Below, in pieces: positions 27,708 to 36,721 of a DNA stretch of 64,000 nt (positions are counted from its first letter, which is position 1; every line of letters starts with the position of its first letter). The stretch covers positions 620,001 through 684,000 of the forward strand of contig NZ_CP039247.1 in the NCBI RefSeq assembly GCF_004795735.1. Reading direction: 5' to 3'. Made by a program: the position numbers and the translations under genes. The notes below the pieces were generated by a model that ran no database searches, was not told the DNA's origin, and worked only from the letters and a program-made list of their open reading frames with translations. This DNA comes from Corynebacterium endometrii. Lineage in GTDB: Bacteria; Actinomycetota; Actinomycetes; Mycobacteriales; Mycobacteriaceae.

Positions 27708-30700
27708 TCGCGCCAAAGCCAACGCCGGTGCCGCGTCCGGCACGCAGGTTCCACACCTCCCGCCGGACTTCCTGGCCCGCGCCCTGGGCAAAAAATTCCC
27801 GCCCACGGAAGAACAGGCCACCGTTATCGACGGGGAATTTGGCCCCAAACTCGTAGTTGCCGGCGCCGGCGCCGGCAAAACGGAGACCATGGCCTCCCGC
27901 GTCGTCTCCCTCGTTGCCAACGGGCACGTGCGCCCCGAACAGGTTCTCGGCCTGACCTTTACGCGCAAGGCCGCACAGCAACTAGCCCAGCGCATACGCC
28001 ATCAGCTCATCGCGCTGCGGGACACGGGCCTGTTCGCGCCGGGCGGCCCGGTGGCCCAGGGGCTGGAAACCATTGTGCCCACGGTCTCCACCTATGACTC
28101 TTTCGCCGGTGACCTGGTCCGTGAGTTTGGTCTGTTGGTCCCGGTGGAACCGTCGGCGCGCATCATCACGGAGGCGGAGCGCTTCGCCATCGCCCACGAG
28201 GTAGTGCTCAACTACGGCGGAACCCTCACGGCCAGCCAGTCAGTAAGCACCGTGACGGAGACGCTCCTGGCTCTTACCAATGCCATGGACAACGCGCTGG
28301 CCAACCCGGAAGACATCCGCGAGCATGCCCGCAACTTCCGCCTCGAGGCGGAGAACCTTGAACCCACGCGAAAAAATGGGCCGGCCTTTTCCAAGGAACT
28401 GGAAAAGTACCTAGCCATCCAACAGCTCAGGGTGGAATATCTGCCGCTTGTCGAGGCGCTAAAGGCGGAGCAAGCCGCCCGCAAGGTGGTCACGTTCGGT
28501 GAGCAAATGTCCATCGCTGCAACCCTGGCCGAACGCCACCCGCAGGTAGGGCAGGCGCTGCGCCAGCGTTTCTCCGTGGTCATGTTGGACGAATACCAAG
28601 ACACCTCACACGCCCAACGCATTTTGCTGCGCAGCCTCTTTGGCAATGGCCCGCATGAGGGTTTGTCGGTGACTGCCGTGGGGGATCCCATGCAGGCAAT
28701 CTACGGCTGGCGTGGCGCTACCGCGGAAAACCTCGCAGCCTTTGTGGAGGACTTTCCGCAAACAGACGGCAGCGACGCGCCGAAGGACCAGCTGACCACG
28801 TCCTGGCGTAACCCGGCCGGGGTATTAGAGATGGCGAATATCGTGGCGGGGGACGTCTTCGGCACCGGGCCACGACCGGTAGATGAACTGGCCCCACGCC
28901 CGGGTGCCGAGCGCGGTGACGTTAAGCTCGGGTACTTCGCCACGGCGGAAGAGGAACTCGAATTCGTCACCAGTCACCTGTCAGCCCTCTACCAAGAGAG
29001 CCTGGAGACGGGCAAGGGACTCAGCGCCGCCGTGCTGGTTAGGGCTAACCGCCACTCAGCGCAGATGGCCGCCTACCTGGAGGAAGCGGGCGTCCCGCAT
29101 GAGATCGTGGGCCTGGGCGGGCTGCTGTGGGAACCGGAGGTGCAAGACGTGGTTGCCGTGGCCACCATGCTCATCAGGCCGGGGGACACGGACGCCGCCC
29201 TCCGCGTACTCAGCGGCCCCTTGTGCGGCATCGGTATCGCAGACATCATGGCGCTTAAGGCCCGTGCGGATAACCTAGCCGGGTCCATGCATCATGAGCC
29301 GCCGGCCGCAGGCCCCGAATCCGCGGGCACCGAATCCGAGGGCACCGTGCAACCGGGCCTAGGGGATCCCGCCCTGGACCACCTGGCTGAGCAGCTGGCA
29401 GAGCTCACGGCGGAGGGGCCGGATCAGGTGGTGGGCCTGACGGATGCGGTAGCGGACCTTGGCGAACGTGAACGCTACACCTCGGAGGGACTGGCGCGCA
29501 TCGAGGAACTCTCGGCCCGCCTGCGCTACCTGCGCAGCTACAGCCTGGCCAAACCCCTTGCTGACCTATTCGCCGATATCGAGGCCGTGTTCAACGTGCG
29601 CACCGAATGCCTCGCCCGCGGGGGAGCCGTGGGCACCGCCCACCTGGACGCGTTGCTCGATACCGTGGCGGGCTACCACGGGGACAGCCTTGGCGGCCTC
29701 TTGGATTACTTCGCCCTCGCACGCGAGCGCGAAGACGGATTGGACCCGGGGGAGGTGCCGGCCGCCGCGGATCGCGTGCTGATTATGACGGCGCACAAGG
29801 CCAAGGGGCTGGAGTGGGAACACGTCTGCGTCCTCCATGCCGATTCAGCCACCTACAAGGCCCAGGCCAAAACGTTCATCACCACCGTTGAGCAAGCGCC
29901 GGGGGATGAAGATTACATTGAGCTTGACCCGGACGCCACCAAGCGCTCGGAGTTCGGCAAGGCCTGCAAGCGCTTCATCGAGCACAACCGCGAGCATAAC
30001 GCGGAGGAGACCGCCCGCCTGTTCTACGTGGCGCTCACCCGCACGGAATCCACGCTCACCATCACCGGATCCGGCACTAATAACGCGAAGGGCGCCTCAA
30101 AGAAGGGGCCGTACCGCTACCTGGAGATGCTGGCGAAGAAGTACCCGGACTGCGTGGTGGAGTGGACTGTGCCCGAAAAGCCGGTGGAAGCGGTAGAGGC
30201 GGGGGAGGCCGGGGCGCAACCGGACAACTCCGCAGGGTTCCCGGCCCTGCAGGCCCATTCCTCGGCGCTACGCGGGGCAGCGCTGGTCTCCGCGGCCATG
30301 GGGGAGCTGCCCGAGCTGCGCGCCGGGGAGCAATTCCACCTGTGGGAACAGGATGCCTCCGCACTGATCGAGGAATACCGCCAGCTGCAATCCCCGGTCG
30401 TGGAGGTTGAGCTCAGCGCGGAGCTTACCGCCTCTGACGTGGTGGCCATCGGCACGGATCCGGTGGCGTATGCGCGCCGCCAGCGGCGCCCGGTTCCGTT
30501 CAAGCCCAACTCATACGCCAAACGCGGTACCGCGTTCCACTCCTGGCTTGAGGACCGCTTCGGCGGCAACGCGCTGCTGGGCATGGATGAATTGCCCGGC
30601 ATCGATGAGGAGCCGGCCGCAGACCTTGAGGCCCTTAAAGAGGCATTCCTCGCCAGCCCATGGGCGGATAGGACCCCGGCCTTCGTGGAGGCCCCCTTCG

Positions 30701-31014
30701 AATTCAGCGTGGGCCGTGCGGTGCTTCGCGGGCGCATGGATGCGGTATTTAGGGAGACGGATGGCTCGTGGCTCATCGTCGACTGGAAGACCGGCCGCGC
30801 CCCCCAAGGGCGTGATTTGGCCAACGCCGAGCTGCAGTTGGCGGTCTACCGTGAAGCGTGGCGGCGCCTGCGGGCCGATGGGGCGCCGGTGCGTGCGGCG
30901 TTTCATTACGTATCGCAGGGCTACACGCTGGAGCCCCGGAGCCTGCCCAGCGGTGAGGATCTCCGCGGGCTTCTGGAGGCGGCGATTTCAGCAAATGCGC
31001 CAGAAAGCGGCTAA
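27697..31014 (+). CDS. adnB: AdnB subunit of the AdnAB helicase-nuclease
   Basis: Lead motor and second nuclease of AdnAB. The 1105-residue product has an intact SF1A helicase: Walker A AGAGAGKTETM (about residues 53-63), motif II LDEYQDTS, motif III GDPMQAIYGWRGA, motif V TAHKAKGLEWEHV and motif VI ARLFYVALTRTE. The RecB-like nuclease domain at the end carries FHSWLEDRF, GRMDAVF and IVDWKTG. It lacks the four-cysteine iron-sulfur set found in AdnA, as expected. The ATG overlaps the adnA end by 11 bases. Confidence 0.93.
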   Translation: MPVNRAKANAGAASGTQVPHLPPDFLARALGKKFPPTEEQATVIDGEFGPKLVVAGAGAGKTETMASRVVSLVANGHVRPEQVLGLTFTRKAAQQLAQRIRHQLIALRDTGLFAPGGPVAQGLETIVPTVSTYDSFAGDLVREFGLLVPVEPSARIITEAERFAIAHEVVLNYGGTLTASQSVSTVTETLLALTNAMDNALANPEDIREHARNFRLEAENLEPTRKNGPAFSKELEKYLAIQQLRVEYLPLVEALKAEQAARKVVTFGEQMSIAATLAERHPQVGQALRQRFSVVMLDEYQDTSHAQRILLRSLFGNGPHEGLSVTAVGDPMQAIYGWRGATAENLAAFVEDFPQTDGSDAPKDQLTTSWRNPAGVLEMANIVAGDVFGTGPRPVDELAPRPGAERGDVKLGYFATAEEELEFVTSHLSALYQESLETGKGLSAAVLVRANRHSAQMAAYLEEAGVPHEIVGLGGLLWEPEVQDVVAVATMLIRPGDTDAALRVLSGPLCGIGIADIMALKARADNLAGSMHHEPPAAGPESAGTESEGTVQPGLGDPALDHLAEQLAELTAEGPDQVVGLTDAVADLGERERYTSEGLARIEELSARLRYLRSYSLAKPLADLFADIEAVFNVRTECLARGGAVGTAHLDALLDTVAGYHGDSLGGLLDYFALAREREDGLDPGEVPAAADRVLIMTAHKAKGLEWEHVCVLHADSATYKAQAKTFITTVEQAPGDEDYIELDPDATKRSEFGKACKRFIEHNREHNAEETARLFYVALTRTESTLTITGSGTNNAKGASKKGPYRYLEMLAKKYPDCVVEWTVPEKPVEAVEAGEAGAQPDNSAGFPALQAHSSALRGAALVSAAMGELPELRAGEQFHLWEQDASALIEEYRQLQSPVVEVELSAELTASDVVAIGTDPVAYARRQRRPVPFKPNSYAKRGTAFHSWLEDRFGGNALLGMDELPGIDEEPAADLEALKEAFLASPWADRTPAFVEAPFEFSVGRAVLRGRMDAVFRETDGSWLIVDWKTGRAPQGRDLANAELQLAVYREAWRRLRADGAPVRAAFHYVSQGYTLEPRSLPSGEDLRGLLEAAISANAPESG

Positions 31015-31075
31015 AGTTATCCGAATCTTTGGAGAAAGTACTCTCCGCAATATTTCCGCTAGCTAGGAGGAGACC

Positions 31076-32185
31076 GTGCCATCACGCGCAGTACGCATGC
31101 AAAGGCGCATCAAGCAGCGCTTTTTCTCCAGCGTGCAGCTGTCCTCATTGCCTGACTACGCATTGCTGGACGTTATTACGGTTCCGCGCCAGGAAAACAG
31201 CAGCCCGTGGTCCATGCTGGGGCGGCGCTTCGTGTGGGCGATGTTACTTGTGGTCTTCGTAACCATCGTGGTCTACATAGGCCAGGAGGGCTACAGCGAG
31301 GAGTTGACGTTCCTTGACGCCGCGTATTACGCCACGGTCTCCCTGACCACGGTGGGCTATGGCGATATTGTGCCGGTATCGCAGCAGGCTAGGTTTATTA
31401 ACGTCGCGGTTGTCACCCCGGCCCGCCTGGCCTTCCTGTTCCTGTTGGTTGGCGCCACCCTTTCAGTGTTGACGGATAAAACCCGCCGCACGTATCAAAT
31501 TCAGCAATGGAGGAAGAACTTGCGTAATCACACCGTAGTTATTGGTTACGGCACCAAGGGCGCGGGCGCGGTTGCCGCACTTCTTGCCGATGATGTCCCA
31601 GCGTCCCAGATCGTTGTCATTGACACGGACCGCTCGGCGCTGTCCAATGCAGAACACCATGGGCTGGTGACCATTTATGGGTCCGGCACAAAGGCCGACG
31701 TACTAAACATCGCGGGCGTATCACGCGCTAGCTCCGTGGTGGTCACCCCATCCACGGATGACACGGCCGTGCTGTGCACCCTCTCCGTGCGCGAGCTGGC
31801 GCCGGATGCCAAGATTGTGGCCTCCGTGCGTGAATCTGAGAACCGCCACTTGCTCCGCCAATCCGGCGCGGACTCCGTGGTCACCTCCGCTGAGACCGCG
31901 GGCCGCCTGCTGGGCCTTGCCACCGTCACCCCAACCGTGGTGGAGATGATGGAGGATCTTCTCTCTCCAAATGAGGGCTTTTCTGTTGCGGAGCGCCCCG
32001 TCAAGGAATTCGAGGTGGGGTCCAACCCGCGCCACTTGGCTGATATTGTGCTCGCCGTGCTCCGCAACAATGAGGTCCACCGGGTGGACACCAAGAATGC
32101 ATCCGCGCTCAAGCCGGGTGACCGCTTGCTCTACATCAAGCACTCCATGGAAGACCCTGCCGAAGTCGAAGACTCAGAGGATTAG
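31076..32185 (+). CDS. cglK: CglK-type potassium channel with RCK domain
   Basis: Two-helix K+ channel fused to a cytoplasmic RCK (TrkA-N) gating domain, 369 residues. Start is GTG 31076 behind GGAGGAG. A basic N-terminus precedes helix 1 (FVWAMLLVVFVTIVVYI), the pore loop with selectivity filter TTVGYGD, helix 2 (ARLAFLFLLVGATLSVL) and the RCK domain from NHTVVIGYGTKGAGAV (Rossmann GxGxxG) to an acidic tail. Its position beside nudC, uvrD2 and adnB matches cg0887 (cglK) of C. glutamicum. An internal GGAGGA with TTG 31520 just ahead of the RCK domain could give a second, soluble product. Confidence 0.9.
   Translation: MPSRAVRMQRRIKQRFFSSVQLSSLPDYALLDVITVPRQENSSPWSMLGRRFVWAMLLVVFVTIVVYIGQEGYSEELTFLDAAYYATVSLTTVGYGDIVPVSQQARFINVAVVTPARLAFLFLLVGATLSVLTDKTRRTYQIQQWRKNLRNHTVVIGYGTKGAGAVAALLADDVPASQIVVIDTDRSALSNAEHHGLVTIYGSGTKADVLNIAGVSRASSVVVTPSTDDTAVLCTLSVRELAPDAKIVASVRESENRHLLRQSGADSVVTSAETAGRLLGLATVTPTVVEMMEDLLSPNEGFSVAERPVKEFEVGSNPRHLADIVLAVLRNNEVHRVDTKNASALKPGDRLLYIKHSMEDPAEVEDSED
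31509..31522 (+). promoter_or_regulatory. Internal ribosome binding site and TTG for a free RCK domain
   Basis: GGAGG (31509-31513), a 6-base spacer and an in-frame TTG (31520-31522). Translation from here would give a product of about 221 residues starting RNHTVVIGYG, exactly the RCK domain. Confidence 0.55.
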
Positions 32186-32198
32186 ATAGGTTAGTGGG

Positions 32199-32996
32199 GT
32201 GAAGTTTCTCCCCGTTGACTCCCGCGGCCGCGTGCCAGTCGATGCGCACGGCCAGCCGCTGTACTGCGCTCAACCCATCGACCCGCCTGTTTGCCGGGAC
32301 ACCCTGGCATTGAATCGGGGCGAAGGCTCTGACCCCGGCGTTGTAGTGCGGGTTAGCAAGGACCCGGAGCTGTGGGCGTTTCTAGTCCCGGAGGGTGCGG
32401 AGTCCTCGCTGCCCGCGGCGGACTGGGTGGCTCCACGGGAATTCGCCGCACATGGCAAATACGCCTCGGCTACTGTCACCCGTGCCATCGCGCTCATCCG
32501 CTATCGTAGGCAGCACCTTTTTCATCCGCGTACCGGTGACACGCTTCAGTTCCCGGGCGCGGGGGTGGTGGGCCTCGGCGATGGCGGCGACCAGCTTTTC
32601 CCGCGACTGGATCCCGCCGTCATTGTCATGGTGAAGCATCCCGAACGGGAGGCAATCCTTTTGGGCCGCAACGCCCGCCGCCCGGATTTTTATTCCTTTG
32701 TAGCCGGCTACGTGGACCTGGGGGAGAGCCTAGAGGAGGCGTGCGCGCGCGAGGTGCGGGAAGAGGCGGGCTTAGAAATTGGTGATATCACCTATTGGGG
32801 GTCGGCGCCGTGGGCCCAATCCGGGTCGATTATGCTGGCCTTCCACGCGCGGGCCCGGCATGTCCGGTCCGTAGGCAATACTGATGGGGAACTAGTAGAC
32901 GTGCGGTGGGTAACGAGGCAAGAGCTTCCCGAATTACCGTTGGCCCGCGAAGGCTCAATCGCCAGAGCAATGATGATGGAGTGGATCTTTCAGTGA
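32199..32996 (+). CDS. NudC-like NUDIX hydrolase without zinc cysteines
   Basis: NADH pyrophosphatase/NudC family, 265 residues, which splits NAD(H)-type substrates and may remove NAD caps from RNA. The NUDIX box is perfect: GYVDLGESLEEACA then REVREEAGL (G-x5-E-x7-REUxEExGU). The family motif SQPWPFPxS downstream is weakened to SAPWAQSGS. The zinc ribbon cysteines before the catalytic domain are absent: HLFHPRTG stands where FCPxxG is expected. TAGGTT (32187-32192) lies 6 bases before GTG 32199, so it is probably leaderless. Its stop overlaps the uvrD2 start (GTGA). Confidence 0.8.
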   Translation: MKFLPVDSRGRVPVDAHGQPLYCAQPIDPPVCRDTLALNRGEGSDPGVVVRVSKDPELWAFLVPEGAESSLPAADWVAPREFAAHGKYASATVTRAIALIRYRRQHLFHPRTGDTLQFPGAGVVGLGDGGDQLFPRLDPAVIVMVKHPEREAILLGRNARRPDFYSFVAGYVDLGESLEEACAREVREEAGLEIGDITYWGSAPWAQSGSIMLAFHARARHVRSVGNTDGELVDVRWVTRQELPELPLAREGSIARAMMMEWIFQ

Positions 32997-35068
32997 ATGA
33001 CAAGTTGCAGGTCAATCTCAACGAGCTTGATGAGGACCAGCGCCGCGCCGCCTCCGCCCCGCGCGGTCCCGTGTGCATCCTGGCGGGCGCCGGGACGGGT
33101 AAGACCCGCACCATCACCTACCGCCTTGGGCACTTGGTGCAGCAGGGGTATGTCAATCCCAGGCAGGTGCTGGCCGTGACCTTTACCACCCGCGCGGCGG
33201 GTGAAATGCGTGACCGCCTCAACCACATGGGAGTCAGTGGGGTCCAGGCCCGCACGTTCCACTCCGCGGCCATGCGTCAGCTGAAGTACTTCTGGCCACA
33301 GATCGCCGGCAGCACGGAATGGCAGCTAGCCAATGAACGCTTTCCCATGGTGGCCAACGCCGTGCGCAGCGTGGGGTTGGAAAACAACGTGGACATGATC
33401 CGTGACGTGCTGGGCGAGATTGACTGGGCCAAGTCCTCGCTGGCCTCCCCGGCAGGTTATGAGGCCGCTCTGGCCAAAACCACGCGCAAGGCCCCAGCGG
33501 ATCCGGCTAAGGTGGCCCAAGCGTATTACCAGTACGAACAGATGAAGTTGCGCGGCCCAGTGACCCTGCTGGATTTCAACGATTTGCTCATCCATGTGGC
33601 CGGCGCATTGGAAAATTCTCCGGGGGTGGCAGAGGAGTTCCGCCAGCAGTACCGGAGCTTCGTGGTTGATGAGTATCAGGATGTCACCCCACTGCAGCAG
33701 CGCGTATTGGACGCGTGGTTGGGGGAGCGTGATGATCTCACCGTGGTGGGGGACGCGAACCAGACCATTTACTCCTTCAACGGCGCAACCCCGGATTTCC
33801 TGCTGAACTTTTCAAGAAAGTACCCGCACGCCGCCGTGGTCAAGCTGCAGCGTGACTACCGCTCTACCCCTGAGGTGACCAACCTTGCCAATACCGTCAT
33901 CTCCAAGGCGAAGGGGCGCGTGGCGGGCACCCGGCTAGAGCTGCAGGGTATGCGCCCTGCGGGTCCGGAGCCCTCGTTTGATGCCTATGAATCTGAAGAA
34001 ATCGAAGCCAAGGAAGTAGCGGGCAAGGTTCTCACGCTGCTCAACCAGGGCGTGCCGGCCCGCGAGATAGCGGTGCTCTACCGCATCAACGCGCAGTCAG
34101 AGGCTTTCGAGCAGGCTCTGTCCGACGCAGGCGTTGTCTACCAGGTGCGTGGCGGCATTGGCTTTTTCTCCCGCGCGGAAATCGTCGAGGCGCTGAAACA
34201 GCTCTCCCGGGCCGCGCAGCGCACCGACCTGCCCAATGACCCGCTGCGGGTAACGAGGGCCGCCCTGGCGCCGCTGGGCTATTCCAGCCAGGAACCAGAG
34301 GGCGCACAGGCCCGTGAGCGTTGGCAGTCCCTGAAAGCGCTGGTGGACCTCGTTGAGATGTTGGTTAATGACATCGAAGGTATAGACCTGCGCGGCGTGG
34401 TGCAGGAGCTTTATCGCCGCGCGGAGGACCGCCAGAATCCCTCCGTCGATGGCGTCACCCTAGCCTCCCTCCATGCGGCCAAGGGCCTGGAGTGGGACGC
34501 GGTTTTCCTGGTGGGTCTCAATGAAAATATGCTTCCCATCACCCATGCCATCAAGTCGGGGGACCCGGAAAAGATCGAGGAAGAACGCCGATTGTTCTAT
34601 GTGGGTATCACCCGCGCCCGTGTCCATCTGCACTGCTCCTGGTCGCTGGCTAAAACCACCGGTTCCAGGGCAACCCGCTCACGAACGCGTTTCCTGGACG
34701 GCGTTGTCCCCGACTTGCCGCAGGGTGATGCGTCCCCAAGCTCCAGGACCAAGCGCCCAAAGCGCTGCCGCGTCTGCAACGGACCACTGAACACCCCCGC
34801 GGAAAAGGTCCTTGCCCGGCATGAGACCTGCGAGGCGGACTTCGATGAAGACGTCTTCGAGGCGTTGCGCGCCTGGCGTCTGGACACCGCCAAGGAAAAC
34901 AACGTTCCGGCGTACGTGGTCTTCAGCGACGCTACGCTGCTAGCCATCGCCGAGGCCTTGCCGGAGGACGAGTCCGAACTGACCAGTGTCTCAGGAGTGG
35001 GTCCCGCGAAGCTAGAGGCCTACGGAGCGGAGGTTCTCCACGTAGTCCGCAACCACCGCAGCTCCTAA
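32993..35068 (+). CDS. uvrD2: DNA helicase UvrD2
   Basis: SF1A 3'-5' helicase of the UvrD2 type, 691 residues. The GTG at 32993 overlaps the nudC stop; the longer open frame reads into nudC. Motifs: Walker A AGAGTGKTRTI (about 32-42), VVDEYQDVTP, GDANQTIYSFNGA, ASLHAAKGLEWDAV and RRLFYVGITRAR. A four-ligand zinc motif follows at about residues 590-612 (CRVCNGP...HETC), then a C-terminal HRDC domain (EALRAWRLDTAKENNVPAYVVF, TSVSGVGPAKLEAYG). This arrangement is diagnostic of UvrD2. It converges with and overlaps the Rv3196-like gene by 4 bases. Confidence 0.94.
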   Translation: MNDKLQVNLNELDEDQRRAASAPRGPVCILAGAGTGKTRTITYRLGHLVQQGYVNPRQVLAVTFTTRAAGEMRDRLNHMGVSGVQARTFHSAAMRQLKYFWPQIAGSTEWQLANERFPMVANAVRSVGLENNVDMIRDVLGEIDWAKSSLASPAGYEAALAKTTRKAPADPAKVAQAYYQYEQMKLRGPVTLLDFNDLLIHVAGALENSPGVAEEFRQQYRSFVVDEYQDVTPLQQRVLDAWLGERDDLTVVGDANQTIYSFNGATPDFLLNFSRKYPHAAVVKLQRDYRSTPEVTNLANTVISKAKGRVAGTRLELQGMRPAGPEPSFDAYESEEIEAKEVAGKVLTLLNQGVPAREIAVLYRINAQSEAFEQALSDAGVVYQVRGGIGFFSRAEIVEALKQLSRAAQRTDLPNDPLRVTRAALAPLGYSSQEPEGAQARERWQSLKALVDLVEMLVNDIEGIDLRGVVQELYRRAEDRQNPSVDGVTLASLHAAKGLEWDAVFLVGLNENMLPITHAIKSGDPEKIEEERRLFYVGITRARVHLHCSWSLAKTTGSRATRSRTRFLDGVVPDLPQGDASPSSRTKRPKRCRVCNGPLNTPAEKVLARHETCEADFDEDVFEALRAWRLDTAKENNVPAYVVFSDATLLAIAEALPEDESELTSVSGVGPAKLEAYGAEVLHVVRNHRSS

Positions 35069-35943
35069 GCTTCCAGGCACTCTGGACACAGGTGATGCTT
35101 ACTAAAGATCCGCTGCTGGTCCTTGCCGTAGGGGTCTATCTCGTAGAGTTCGCCCGGCAAGTAGCGGCCGTTGCTTGCTCCCGGTGGACCGGGAATCCCT
35201 AGGATCCGGAAGGCAACTAGAGCGGCGTATCCCGCCATGATGTTCGTGGTGGCGACCTCCGGGGGAGTTGAGGTTTCGCCGGCCTGTTTGACCACCACGG
35301 GCCAGCATGGATCGCTATCGGCGCGGATCAGGTCGAAGCAGACGGGACATGGGCCCTCATGGTTGAGGTGGATGGGGCCAATCAATGCCCGGTTGTCCAA
35401 AGCGGAGACCTGCACCCACGATTCGGTGCCCGCACTGCGGAGCGCCCGGGCCAGCTCGATGGAGTGGCCTAGCTGGTCAAAGATGAAAACCGGCACTTGC
35501 GTATCGAGGCTGCTCAGGAAGTCAGCATGGGATTCGCCCGCGCCCGGGGCGTAGGCCTTGATCCCCTCCCGCGTGCAGAGTTCTTTAAAGCAGCGCGCAA
35601 GGCTACTGTTTCCAATGACGCCCAAAGACCGTTGCGGGCCCAGTGGGCGTATGGTTCCAAAGGCCAACAAGTCTTCGAATAAACTGGCCGCCGCCAATGG
35701 GTCCAGGCCGGTTGCCGCGCACCATTCCTCGCGGGTGGCTGGCATAGTCAATAGCTCAAGATTCGCCGCCAGCACTTTCGGGTTGGGTATCTCTATGACT
35801 CCCATGCGTGTGGCATCCAGGCCGAATTGAAGAGCGCGCTCATCGCGCACGTATACCCCTGTGCCCGGCGCGTATTCATACAGCGGCGCCGTGCGCGCCG
35901 CCTGATCGAACCGCTCCGCGTACGGATCAATAAGCAATGACAT
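35065..35943 (-). CDS. Rv3196-like protein related to TOMM cyclodehydratase E1 domains
   Basis: 292 residues. The C-terminal half resembles the ThiF/E1-like, peptide-binding part of bacteriocin cyclodehydratases: GPCPVCFDLIRAD plus a terminal HHLCPECLEA give two CPxC zinc knuckles, with LIGPIHLNHEGPCPVCF between Rossmann-like parts. The nucleotide-binding loop is degenerate (SLGVIGNSSLARCF). No precursor peptide, dehydrogenase or transporter gene is adjacent, and the gene occupies the same core position as Rv3196 in mycobacteria. A housekeeping role unrelated to thiazole/oxazole peptides is therefore likely. ATG 35943; divergent from the YgjP-type gene. Confidence 0.7.
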   Translation of the reverse strand: MSLLIDPYAERFDQAARTAPLYEYAPGTGVYVRDERALQFGLDATRMGVIEIPNPKVLAANLELLTMPATREEWCAATGLDPLAAASLFEDLLAFGTIRPLGPQRSLGVIGNSSLARCFKELCTREGIKAYAPGAGESHADFLSSLDTQVPVFIFDQLGHSIELARALRSAGTESWVQVSALDNRALIGPIHLNHEGPCPVCFDLIRADSDPCWPVVVKQAGETSTPPEVATTNIMAGYAALVAFRILGIPGPPGASNGRYLPGELYEIDPYGKDQQRIFSKHHLCPECLEA

Positions 35944-36017
35944 GTTGTCCCCGTTTCCCCGAATGGCCGCGGCCGCTTCCCAAGGCGGGCCGTGCCCTTA
36001 CTTTATAAAAGTTGGTG

Positions 36018-36055
36018 AGAACCTTCAGGCCGCGAGGCCAGCTTTCTTAGGTTCT
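36018..36055. promoter_or_regulatory. Inverted repeat AGAACCT/AGGTTCT in a divergent promoter region
   Basis: AGAACCT (36018-36024) and AGGTTCT (36049-36055) flank a GC-rich core. They lie between the divergent Rv3196-like and YgjP-type genes, near a TATAAAG (36009-36003 on the minus strand). It could be an operator. Confidence 0.35.
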
Positions 36056-36091
36056 TAGTCACATATTGCACCACAGGTAAGATGCGTTGTC

Positions 36092-36634
36092 ATGGAAAAA
36101 CCTCAAAATTCTCATTCCAACGCGGCGGGCGGTCCGCCAGCACCCCAAGTACGGGTCATCCGCTCCGCCCGCCGAAAGCGCACGGTGCAGGCCCGGATGA
36201 GTGGGGGAGTACTTGAGGTCCGCATTCCCGGTTGGATGTCTCAAAAGGAAGAGGATGAGGCCGTCGCGGACATGGTGGCGCGGGTGCGGCGCAAGCATTC
36301 AGGCACCAGTCGCAGCGACGATGACCTGGTAAAGCGCGCCCACGAACTCAACAGGCGGGTTCTGGAGGGGCGCGCCACGGTGGGTTCTTTGAGGTGGGTA
36401 AGCAATCAGAAATCGCGGTGGGGAAGCTGCACGCTTTCAAGCGGTGACATCCGCATCTCGGATCGCCTGAAGAGCGTGCCGGATTACGTACTCGACGCGG
36501 TAATAGTCCACGAACTGACCCACACTTTTATCCCAGGCCATGGGGCTGAATTCTGGGAATGGGCGGATAGGGCTCCCCACTCGGAGCGTGCCAAGGGCTA
36601 CCTCGAGGCCTATCAGCGCCACGGAGGGGCCTAA
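36092..36634 (+). CDS. YgjP/SprT-like zinc metallopeptidase (M48-related)
   Basis: 180 residues. ATG 36092 lies 8 bases after TAAGAT (36078-36083), a leaderless start. The N-terminus is disordered, then a YgjP-type domain: VRVIRSARRKRTVQARM, QKSRWGSCTLSSGDIRIS and the zinc site VIVHELTHTFIPGHGAEFWEW (HExxH with a third ligand His/Glu downstream). Family members are predicted cytoplasmic metalloproteases of unknown substrate. A long terminator hairpin follows. Confidence 0.88.
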   Translation: MEKPQNSHSNAAGGPPAPQVRVIRSARRKRTVQARMSGGVLEVRIPGWMSQKEEDEAVADMVARVRRKHSGTSRSDDDLVKRAHELNRRVLEGRATVGSLRWVSNQKSRWGSCTLSSGDIRISDRLKSVPDYVLDAVIVHELTHTFIPGHGAEFWEWADRAPHSERAKGYLEAYQRHGGA

Positions 36635-36642
36635 AACCGCCA

Positions 36643-36688
36643 ACTCCGTTTATTTCCCGGTTTCGGCAACCCGGGAGATAAACGGAGT
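36643..36688. terminator. 18-bp hairpin between convergent genes
   Basis: ACTCCGTTTATTTCCCGG (36643-36660) pairs with 36671-36688 with one mismatch. It serves the YgjP-type gene and the Rv3195-like gene. Confidence 0.8.
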
Positions 36689-36721
36689 CACTATGCGTGG
36701 CCAGCGTGGGCTAGAGGGGGA

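Noticed and set aside
35065-35943. TOMM (thiazole/oxazole peptide) biosynthetic cluster
   Set aside because: Only one E1-like protein is present, with no precursor peptide, dehydrogenase or exporter, and the position is a conserved core locus.
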